DNA from: Trebonia sp.
GTDB lineage: Bacteria > Actinomycetota > Actinomycetes > Streptosporangiales > Streptosporangiaceae
Assembly (NCBI GenBank): GCA_030038035.1
Contig: JASHPP010000775.1
Coordinates: 1 to 5,849 of the forward strand
Length of the DNA: 5,849 nt
Direction: 5' to 3'
This document shows, one piece after another, positions 1 through 5,091 of this stretch. The notes beneath the pieces were generated by a model, which made no database searches, was not told the DNA's origin, and worked only from the letters and a program-made list of their open reading frames with translations. Within the stretch, counting starts at the first letter, position 1; each line of letters opens with the position of its first letter. Made by a program: the position numbers and the translations under genes.

Positions 1-1488
1 GGGGGCCTGCGGCGACTGCGGCGGCAGGGGCGGCAGGCCAGCCCCGCGCGTGGGCAGCCGGTGGATCTGTGCCGAGCCCGAGCCGGCTGGGGCTTGGCGG
101 AGGCCGTCCCCGGCCTCGCCCGGCAGTGGCTCGCGCGGCAGCTGCTCGCGGACGGCGCCGGGGCTGTAGCCGGACAAGTCCGCGGCCGGGCGCGGCCGGG
201 TCGCGGCGAGATCGTCGTGCTGGTCCTCGGCGAGCACGGGCACGGCAACCGGAGCGGCGTACAGCTCTTGTCCCGCACCGCGCTCAGGCCACGAGGGCAT
301 CTCGGGGCGCGACGGCACCTCGGGTCGCACCGGCACGTCGGCGCGCACCGGCACGTCAGCGTGCGGGCCGAGATCCTGCCTGGCCACGGGCTGCGGCTCC
401 CGCTGACCGACAGCCAGGTCCTGCCACCCGGGCGACTGATCCGGCCTGGCGCCCCAGGCGGCCGGCTGATCCTGCCAGCCGGGCGAGTGATCCGTCCAGG
501 CCGGCACCGCGTCCTGGCGGACCGGCACCGCGTCGGGCTGCACGGCGGTGGCGTCCGGCGGTACGGCATAGAAGGCAGCGGCAGCTGGCGCCGGATCCGG
601 CGCCGCGCCCGGCAGATCCGGCGGGGTCATCGCGACATCCCGGCCGGCCGGCTGCAGGTCTGCGCCCGCGGGCGACTCCGGCGGGGCGGCGGGGTCACTG
701 CGGGAGTCGTCCCTGGCGACCACCTGCTCGGCCGGATGCACGCGCGACAGCTGGGGAGCCGGGCGCTGGTACTCGGCGACGACAGGCGCGGTGTAAATGG
801 ACGGCGGTACCTGGTGGACCGTGTCCGGCCCGGCCTGCACCGGAGCGTACGCGGGGGCCCGCCCGGCCGGGGCCGGCCCGCGGCCGTTCGCCGCCGGGTG
901 GAGCGCGATCAGCGCACCCCCCTCCCGCTCCTCGGAGTGCGGCGGCTCGGCGCCAGAGATCAGCTCCACGTACGGCCGCAGGTGCCCGGCGCTGATCTCC
1001 GCGATGTCGTCGCACTCCTGGCGCAGCGCGCGGGAGATCGTCCAGTTGCCGTCGACCGCGATATGCAGCAGGCTGACCCGCAGGCCGAGATCCTGGACGT
1101 CGGCGATGACCTGGGCGAGGTCTTCTTCGGCGCTGACCACCATCGCGTCGCTGACAGCCCGGTTCCGCGCCAGCGTCGTAAGGTCACGGTGAATCTCGCC
1201 CTCGACGCCTTCGCGGCGCCCCGGGCGGATCTTGACGAGTCTCAGCTTCACGCCAGGCAGGTCGGCGAGCGCGTCGTGGTCGGCGCTGCGGCGGCCCTCC
1301 ACGGTCGCCTCGTACCAGTAGCAGCGCAGCAGCGGAAGCCCGGACCGCTCGGTGGCCAGGCTGCCGAGCAGTTGCAGCAGTCCCTGGTAGTCCCAGGACA
1401 CAGACTCCCGGCGGCGCGTCCCGTGCACCGCCATGGCGCCGTCCGCTAGCACATAGCCAGCGTCCACGAACAGCGCGCAGCGATCCAC
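1..1488 (-). CDS. NYN (PIN-like) domain protein with Pro/Ala-rich repetitive tail, 3' end outside window
   Basis: 496 codons are visible and the frame is still open at the left edge, so the C-terminus is missing. Residues 1 to about 175 form a NYN domain, a PIN-like fold found in metal-dependent ribonucleases. The first strand reads CALFVDAGY with Asp9. Other acidic candidates are Asp102 (HRDLTTLARNR), Asp114 (SDAM) and Glu121/Asp123 in VVSAEEDLA, which replaces the usual SGDGDF motif. From about residue 195 the chain is low-complexity and rich in Pro, Ala, Gln and Asp, probably disordered, with two short repeat families. The GTG start at 1488 is preferred because AAGGA lies 9 nt upstream; an in-frame ATG at 1521 has no Shine-Dalgarno match. 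The gene is divergent from pyrE across 170 bp. The domain call is from motif recognition; nuclease activity and an RNA target are inferred from the family, and the substrate is unknown. Confidence 0.85.
   Translation of the reverse strand, partial: MDRCALFVDAGYVLADGAMAVHGTRRRESVSWDYQGLLQLLGSLATERSGLPLLRCYWYEATVEGRRSADHDALADLPGVKLRLVKIRPGRREGVEGEIHRDLTTLARNRAVSDAMVVSAEEDLAQVIADVQDLGLRVSLLHIAVDGNWTISRALRQECDDIAEISAGHLRPYVELISGAEPPHSEEREGGALIALHPAANGRGPAPAGRAPAYAPVQAGPDTVHQVPPSIYTAPVVAEYQRPAPQLSRVHPAEQVVARDDSRSDPAAPPESPAGADLQPAGRDVAMTPPDLPGAAPDPAPAAAAFYAVPPDATAVQPDAVPVRQDAVPAWTDHSPGWQDQPAAWGARPDQSPGWQDLAVGQREPQPVARQDLGPHADVPVRADVPVRPEVPSRPEMPSWPERGAGQELYAAPVAVPVLAEDQHDDLAATRPRPAADLSGYSPGAVREQLPREPLPGEAGDGLRQAPAGSGSAQIHRLPTRGAGLPPLPPQSPQAP
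290..361 (-). repeat. 18-bp tandem repeats encoding hexapeptides in the NYN protein tail
   Basis: Units of 18 bp start near 290, 308, 326 and 344. The last two share the 14-mer CGCACCGGCACGTC exactly; the first two are degenerate. On the minus strand they encode ADVPVR, ADVPVR, PEVPSR and PEMPSW, about residues 377-400. The pattern suggests slippage or duplication inside a disordered linker. Confidence 0.7.
421..494 (-). repeat. 51-bp-spaced duplicated segment encoding SPGWQD in the NYN protein tail
   Basis: A 23-bp block at 421-443 recurs at 472-494 with two mismatches, giving a 51-bp (17-residue) period. The minus-strand product contains SPGWQD twice. These Trp-containing motifs stand out in an otherwise Pro/Ala-rich tail and could be short linear binding motifs; that function is inferred only. 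Confidence 0.6.
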
Positions 1489-1497
1489 GCCACACCG

Positions 1498-1502
1498 TCC
1501 TT
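1498..1502 (-). promoter_or_regulatory. Ribosome binding site of the NYN gene
   Basis: The minus strand reads AAGGA, preceded by GAGGGG, 9 nt before the GTG at 1488. This supports that start over the upstream in-frame ATG at 1521. Confidence 0.6.
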
Positions 1503-1531
1503 CCCCTCGGCGCGGGAACATGCCGTTCAGG

Positions 1532-1560
1532 GGCCATCGGGGTACGATGGCCGTTTTGTT
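1532..1560. promoter_or_regulatory. Inverted repeat with T-rich tail between NYN gene and pyrE
   Basis: GGCCATCG (1532-1539) and CGATGGCC (1545-1552) are perfect 8-bp arms around a 5-nt loop, followed on the plus strand by GTTTTGTT. Read toward pyrE this has the form of an intrinsic terminator, but there is no complete plus-strand gene upstream for it to end. It may be an attenuator in a longer pyrE leader, an operator for the divergent pair, or a stop for stray transcription antisense to the NYN gene. The structure is visible; the role is not. Confidence 0.5.
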
Positions 1561-1578
1561 CCCTGCCTTCCTAGGGTA

Positions 1579-1662
1579 ATGAAGACGGCCACTCGCGTTG
1601 GCCTTTCCGCGCATCTCCCGGCCCTTGGTCACCAGGCCGGGCTCTATGCTCTGGTGCTGTGA
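1579..1662 (+). CDS. Possible 27-codon leader ORF overlapping the pyrE start
   Basis: ATG at 1579 opens 27 codons (MKTATRVGLSAHLPALGHQA, then GLYALVL) ending in TGA at 1660-1662. The stop overlaps the pyrE GTG at 1659 as GTGA, the usual geometry for translational coupling. This would explain how pyrE is translated without its own Shine-Dalgarno. Against it, the only purine run (AGGG, 1573-1576) is just 2 nt from the ATG, the peptide matches nothing I recognise, and pyrE may instead be leaderless. It could be a chance open frame. Confidence 0.25.
   Translation: MKTATRVGLSAHLPALGHQAGLYALVL
1645..1650 (+). promoter_or_regulatory. Candidate -10 element for a leaderless pyrE transcript
   Basis: TATGCT matches the actinobacterial -10 pattern TANNNT and ends 8 nt before the pyrE GTG, so transcription could begin at or almost at the start codon. 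No good -35 is visible; CCCTTG at 1622-1627 is at 17-bp spacing but matches poorly. The lack of a Shine-Dalgarno before the GTG fits leaderless translation, which is common in actinobacteria. Confidence 0.4.
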
Positions 1663-2192
1663 CAGACCGCGAGGACCTGCTGGCAGGGATCAAGGCCAAG
1701 GCCGTGGTGCACGGCGACTTCGTGCTGTCATCGGGACAGCGCGCCAGCAGTTACGTGGACCTGCGCCGGGTGACGCTGGACGGGCGCCTGGCGCCGCTGG
1801 CCGGGCGGGTGCTGCTCAACGCCACCGCGGACCTGTCGTATGAGGCGGTCGGCGGGCTGACGCTTGGCGCCGACCCGGTCGCCTGCGCCATGATGCACGC
1901 CGCCGCGAGCCGGGGCACCCCGATCGACGCCTTCGTCGTGCGGAAAGAGGAAAAGACGCACGGCCTGCAGCGCAGGATCGAGGGACCGGACGTGGCCGGC
2001 CGCCGGGTGCTCGCCCTCGAGGACACCTCGACGACGGGCCATTCCGTGCTCACCGCGGTGGACGCGCTGCAAGCGGCGGGCGCGGAGGTGGTCGGCGTCG
2101 CGGTGCTCGTCGAGCGCGGAGCGCGGCAGCGGGTCCTGGATCGCGGCCTGCCCTACCGCGCGGTGTACGAACTCGCCGAACTCGGCCTGTGA
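1659..2192 (+). CDS. pyrE: Orotate phosphoribosyltransferase
   Basis: The 177-residue cytosolic enzyme joins orotate to PRPP to give orotidine 5'-phosphate, the fifth step of de novo pyrimidine (UMP) synthesis. Key regions are LSSGQRASSYVDLRRVTLDG (residues 23-42), the flexible catalytic loop VVRKEEKTHGLQRRIEG (93-109) with Arg95, Lys96, Lys99 and His101, and the PRPP-binding signature LALEDTSTTGHSV (118-130) with the Glu-Asp pair 121/122. Length and motifs are complete and typical of actinobacterial PyrE. The GTG at 1659 is the only sensible in-frame start. It has no Shine-Dalgarno; leaderless expression or coupling to a tiny upstream ORF are the two options. The gene is convergent with the lectin-CHAP gene, 49 bp away, and has no other pyr gene beside it here. 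Confidence 0.95.
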   Translation: MTDREDLLAGIKAKAVVHGDFVLSSGQRASSYVDLRRVTLDGRLAPLAGRVLLNATADLSYEAVGGLTLGADPVACAMMHAAASRGTPIDAFVVRKEEKTHGLQRRIEGPDVAGRRVLALEDTSTTGHSVLTAVDALQAAGAEVVGVAVLVERGARQRVLDRGLPYRAVYELAELGL

Positions 2193-2196
2193 GTCC

Positions 2197-2230
2197 CCGC
2201 CGGGCCGCCGGGGGCCGCCGGGCCGCCGGG
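2197..2230. repeat. GC-only octamer repeat between convergent genes
   Basis: CCGCCGGG occurs four times (2197, 2205, 2215 and 2223), with two extra G between the second and third copies, filling most of the 49 bp between the pyrE stop and the lectin gene stop. The tract contains overlapping GGCC and CCGG dyads, so it may fold in either transcript and slow polymerase, but there is no T-run. Calling it a terminator would be a guess. Confidence 0.55.
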
Positions 2231-2241
2231 CCGCTGCGCGG

Positions 2242-4149
2242 TCACGGGAAGTGGATGTACGCCGTGGGCGCGGACGAGATCGTATGCACTGCGTAGGCGC
2301 CTGTCTGCGCGTAGTTGTAGTCGGAGACGGTCATTGTGCCGCCGCTGACCGAATCCACCCAGGCGACGTGCCCCACTCCCGGCGAGTCCCAGACCGCGAC
2401 GGCGCCGGGGGACGGAGTCTGGTTCACGACAACGCCGGACTTGCCTGATACGCTGCCGATCCACTGGTCGGCGTTGCCGAGATCCCGGAACAGGGCCGCG
2501 TTCACGCCCGCGGTTGACAACCGCCAGGCGACATACGACGTGCAGTTCCGGTACTCATAGCCCCACGAGTCGTAGAAATCGAATGTGCTGCCGTCCCAGT
2601 AGCCCCAGTCGTACCAGTCGGCCTCGTCGCCGGGATCGCTGGGATCCTCGCAGTGCGATCCGCCTGCGGACCCGTAGTAACAGACCGCGTTCGCGTACGG
2701 GTAACCGCCGGTCGAGCCACTTCCCTGTGCGGTGTTGCTTGCCCACAGGGCCTTGCCGTTGTCATAGATGACCTGATTGCCGTCTTGCTGATCGATCAGG
2801 TAGGCACCGGGATGCCCTCCCGTGTTGCTGGCCCACAGCGGCGTGCTGCCGTCATAGACCACCAGGTTCCCGTCATCCTGCATGATCGCTTCGGTGACCG
2901 TCTTGCCGCCGGTGTTGCTCGCCCACAGCGGCGTGCTGCTGTCGTAGAGGACCAGATTGCCGTCGTCCTGCATGATCAGCTGGTAGCCGTTGCCTGACGT
3001 GAGATACCAGCCCCGCTCGAGGTACTCGCCTGGCTGCAGGGTGTCGTCGTAGCTGCCCGATGCCCACACTGGCTTGGAACCCTGGTAGACGACCAGGTTG
3101 GCGTCGGTCTGGACGTAGAACGCGGCACCGTCGTCGCCGCCCGTGTTGCTGGCCCACAGCGGCGTGCCGCCGTCATAGACCACCAGGTTCCCGTCATCCT
3201 GCATGATCGCTTCGGTCACGGTCTTGCCACCGGTGTTGCTCGCCCACAGCGGATGATCGAAGCCTGTCACGTACTCCACCAGGTTCCCGTCATCCTGCAT
3301 GATCAAAGTGAAATGGCGGTCACTGGACTCCAGGAACCAGCCCCGCTTGAGGTACTCGCCTGGCTGCAGGGTGTCGTCGTAGCTGCCGGATGCCCAGACC
3401 GGCTTGGAACCCTGGTAGACGACCAGGTTGGCGTCGGTCTGGACGTAGAACGCGGCACCGTCGTCGCCGCCGGTGTTGCTGGCCCACAGCGGCGTGCCGC
3501 CGTCATAGACGACGAGGTTCCCGTCGTCCTGCATGACCACGTAGGCGCCGGGATGCCCCGCGGTGTTGGTGGCCCACAAGGGGTGGTCAAATCCCGTCAC
3601 GTACTCGACGAGGTTCCCGTCGTCCTGCATGACCACTGTGTAGTGCCCGTCCGACGACGTCAGGGAATCCCCTGCCGTCATGGCCTGTCCTGGCACCAGC
3701 GAATCCACGGGCGTGACCGTGAACGCCACCCTCGCCTGCCCGGCCTTGTTCTTGACGGAAAGGGGGCCTGCGGTCGCCCGGCCGGGGACCGTCGCTTCGA
3801 TCTTCGTCGAGCTGACGGCGGTGAACTTCGCCGCCACGCCGCCAAACGTCACCGACGTCACGCCCGTGAAGTCGCGGCCATGGACCGTCACCTGCCAGCC
3901 TGGCGCCGCCTCGGCCGGAGAAACCGAGGAAATCGCGGGCTTCGTCACCTTCGTGGCGGCAGCGGCAGCGGGCGACACCGCCACCTTCGTGGCGGCAGCG
4001 GCAGCGGAGCCGGCCGCAAGGACAGGACAGAAGCCAGCAAGCAAGGCGATCAGCGCGCCGACCGCGAGCCTGAAAGAAGGCCGCCAGGGACAACGGCCCG
4101 CTCGCCATCCGTTTGCAGCCTTCACCGCAACCGACAACCGACTGATCAC
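2242..4149 (-). CDS. Secreted TIG / triple bulb-lectin / CHAP cysteine hydrolase
   Basis: 635 residues in this order: basic N-region, then a hydrophobic core (about 28-46, LAVGALIALLAGF) as a Sec signal peptide; an Ala-rich repeat (about 49-66); an IPT/TIG domain (70-147); three bulb-type mannose-lectin modules (149-258, 259-368, 369-474); a Gly/Ser linker; and a CHAP domain (about 483-635). All nine QxDxNxVxY sugar motifs are intact (Gln at 175, 207, 237, 285, 317, 347, 394, 424, 454). CHAP has the nucleophile Cys536 in YRNCTSYVAWRL, His594 in GVGHVAWV, and Asp610/Asn612 in SDYNYA as the likely third member. Cys490 and Cys500 could form a disulfide. CHAP enzymes cleave peptidoglycan amide or peptide bonds, so this is probably a secreted wall hydrolase targeted by lectins to mannose-type glycans; own-wall remodelling or attack on competitors are both possible. 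GTG 4149 is chosen for its GAGGGGG Shine-Dalgarno; GTG 4191 would add 14 residues. No lipobox or twin-arginine motif is seen. Confidence 0.88.
   Translation of the reverse strand: MISRLSVAVKAANGWRAGRCPWRPSFRLAVGALIALLAGFCPVLAAGSAAAAATKVAVSPAAAAATKVTKPAISSVSPAEAAPGWQVTVHGRDFTGVTSVTFGGVAAKFTAVSSTKIEATVPGRATAGPLSVKNKAGQARVAFTVTPVDSLVPGQAMTAGDSLTSSDGHYTVVMQDDGNLVEYVTGFDHPLWATNTAGHPGAYVVMQDDGNLVVYDGGTPLWASNTGGDDGAAFYVQTDANLVVYQGSKPVWASGSYDDTLQPGEYLKRGWFLESSDRHFTLIMQDDGNLVEYVTGFDHPLWASNTGGKTVTEAIMQDDGNLVVYDGGTPLWASNTGGDDGAAFYVQTDANLVVYQGSKPVWASGSYDDTLQPGEYLERGWYLTSGNGYQLIMQDDGNLVLYDSSTPLWASNTGGKTVTEAIMQDDGNLVVYDGSTPLWASNTGGHPGAYLIDQQDGNQVIYDNGKALWASNTAQGSGSTGGYPYANAVCYYGSAGGSHCEDPSDPGDEADWYDWGYWDGSTFDFYDSWGYEYRNCTSYVAWRLSTAGVNAALFRDLGNADQWIGSVSGKSGVVVNQTPSPGAVAVWDSPGVGHVAWVDSVSGGTMTVSDYNYAQTGAYAVHTISSAPTAYIHFP
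2728..3705 (-). repeat. Three tandem lectin modules, 330-bp period
   Basis: Modules lie at 3376-3705, 3046-3375 and 2728-3045 in coding order; the first two are exactly 330 bp (110 residues), the third 318 bp. Segment 3351-3510 matches 3021-3180 at 156 of 160 bases, and all four differences are silent. A different segment, 3142-3252, matches 2821-2931 at 107 of 111 bases, linking the second and third modules. The near identity points to recent duplication or ongoing gene conversion. Confidence 0.9.
3946..4007 (-). repeat. 36-bp-period direct repeat encoding an Ala-rich segment
   Basis: A 26-bp block starting CACCTTCGTGGCGGCAGCGG at 3946-3971 recurs exactly at 3982-4007. It encodes AAAAATKV twice, just after the signal peptide and before the TIG domain. 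It probably arose by slippage and acts as a flexible spacer in the mature N-terminus. Confidence 0.75.
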
Positions 4150-4153
4150 GAAT

Positions 4154-4160
4154 CCCCCTC
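4154..4160 (-). promoter_or_regulatory. Ribosome binding site deciding the lectin-CHAP start
   Basis: The minus strand reads GAGGGGG, 4 nt before the GTG at 4149. The alternative GTG at 4191 has only a weak GGGC-like purine stretch, so the shorter protein is preferred. A signal peptide remains in either version. Confidence 0.55.
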
Positions 4161-4296
4161 GCAGCCGAAGCGCAGTAGGCACGGCATGCACGATGCCCGT
4201 CAGTATGACGCCCGGTGCGAGCTCCCGGATTGCGTGCAGCCGTCCGAGGTTGTCCGGCTTATCCGCCAGCGGGGACGGCCGATCCCAGGGCGGCGG

Positions 4297-4932
4297 CTAG
4301 CGGCCCAGGGTCTCCGGGGATTCGGTGCGGGCGGCGGCTTGCGCGGCCGACTCCCGCCTGAACTCGCGCAGCCGGTACAGCACGAGGGCGGCGATGGCGA
4401 TGACGACGATGGCGAAGATCAGGTAGCCGGCGATCGCGAGGCCGTGGCTCACGCTGTTCCAGGCACTGCCGAGGCCGTAGCCGATGCTCGACATCACAAC
4501 CGCGTAGACCAACGTGCCGATCAGGCTGAGCGCGCCGAACCGCAGCGCCGGGATGTCCACCAGGCCTGCCACGATCGAGGTGAACGCCCGGATGAACGGG
4601 ATCATGCGCGCGACCGGCACGGCCCATGCGCCGCGGCCGGTGAGGAACCGCTCGGCCCTGGCCACGTCCGCCTCAGTCACCAGCACGTACCTGCCCAGGC
4701 GGTGCACCAGCGGGTGACCGCCGACCCGTCCGACCCCGTACGAGGCGTAGGAGCCGGCGAGCTCGGCCAGCGTTCCGATGATGATCACCAGGATCAGGTT
4801 GAGGTGCCCTTGGTAGGCGAGCACGCCAGCGAAGCCGAACGTGATCTCCGATGAAATCGGGATGCACGCGGCCTCAAGAAAGCCGAACAGGATCAGCGCC
4901 GTGTAACCCGCCGACGTCAGGTAGCCCTCCAT
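4297..4932 (-). CDS. DedA-family (SNARE-associated/VTT domain) membrane protein
   Basis: 211 residues, polytopic inner-membrane protein of the DedA family, whose members are linked to polyprenyl-phosphate or phospholipid translocation, membrane potential and envelope homeostasis. Diagnostic parts are FLEAACIPISSEITFGFAG (18-36, with Glu20 and Glu29), GTLAELAGSYASYGVGRVGG (53-72), and VARMIPFIRAFTSIVAG (107-123) carrying the conserved Arg109, Pro112 and Arg115 of the RxxPxxR motif. Hydrophobic segments follow at about 132-157 and 163-186, ending in a charged cytosolic tail. ATG 4932 is chosen because AAAGGA lies 6 nt upstream; in-frame ATGs at 4953 and 4974 lack this. It reads toward the lectin-CHAP gene with 147 bp between, and is divergent from the aldolase gene. 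The exact substrate cannot be read from sequence. Confidence 0.92.
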   Translation of the reverse strand: MEGYLTSAGYTALILFGFLEAACIPISSEITFGFAGVLAYQGHLNLILVIIIGTLAELAGSYASYGVGRVGGHPLVHRLGRYVLVTEADVARAERFLTGRGAWAVPVARMIPFIRAFTSIVAGLVDIPALRFGALSLIGTLVYAVVMSSIGYGLGSAWNSVSHGLAIAGYLIFAIVVIAIAALVLYRLREFRRESAAQAAARTESPETLGR

Positions 4933-4938
4933 AGGCTT

Positions 4939-4944
4939 TCCTTT
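4939..4944 (-). promoter_or_regulatory. Ribosome binding site deciding the DedA start
   Basis: The minus strand reads AAAGGA with a 6-nt spacer to ATG 4932. This selects the protein beginning MEGYLTSAG over two longer versions starting 7 and 14 codons upstream. Confidence 0.65.
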
Positions 4945-4983
4945 GTACAGCATGACCGGGGCCGGCACAGACATCTTCACTCT

Positions 4984-5015
4984 GTGTTCGCGCTGAACCG
5001 TGTTCGCGCTCAGCC
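4984..5015. repeat. 16-bp tandem direct repeat in the DedA/aldolase divergent gap
   Basis: GTGTTCGCGCTGAACC (4984-4999) is followed at once by GTGTTCGCGCTCAGCC (5000-5015), 14 of 16 identical. The first copy also contains a GTTC-N5-GAAC dyad. It lies 52 bp from the DedA start codon and 77 bp from the aldolase start, a suitable place for a regulator acting on one or both promoters. No factor is identified. Confidence 0.5.
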
Positions 5016-5078
5016 GGTCTGTCGGGTCGCCGGCCCGGAGATTAGAGTTTTGCTGAGACCTGGATAGAGGACGGATAC

Positions 5079-5084
5079 AGGGAG
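5079..5084 (+). promoter_or_regulatory. fbaA: Ribosome binding site of the aldolase gene
   Basis: AGGGAG lies 7 nt upstream of GTG 5092 and fixes that start. The encoded N-terminus (PIATPEIYAHMLDRA) fits the family. Confidence 0.7.
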
Positions 5085-5091
5085 TACGACC

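Noticed and set aside
61..1449. Plus-strand open frame of 462 codons
   Set aside because: It is antisense to the NYN gene. Its product is Arg/Gly/His-rich without any domain, whereas the opposite strand gives a clear NYN domain with a Shine-Dalgarno.
1598..1843. Plus-strand 81-codon ORF overlapping the pyrE start
   Set aside because: It is out of frame with pyrE, overlaps its first 185 bp and has no recognisable features.
2728..3705. CRISPR array or DNA-level satellite
   Set aside because: The repeated blocks are in-frame coding sequence for lectin modules, and changes between copies are silent. There is no short repeat with unrelated spacers.
3985..4060. Lipoprotein lipobox in the lectin-CHAP signal peptide
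   Set aside because: The only nearby Cys is in LAGFC, with Phe directly before it, which does not fit a lipobox.
4150..4296. Small gene, terminator or clear promoter in the gap between the DedA and lectin-CHAP genes
   Set aside because: A GGGA/TCCC mini-hairpin and a CATACT hexamer (minus strand, 4207-4202) are present, but the stem is only 4 bp with no T-run and no matching -35 element is found at usual spacing.
3253..4854. Plus-strand open frame of 533 codons
   Set aside because: It runs antisense across both the lectin-CHAP gene and the DedA gene and the gap between them. The product is compositionally biased (Arg, Gly, His), and the opposite strand has recognisable domains throughout.
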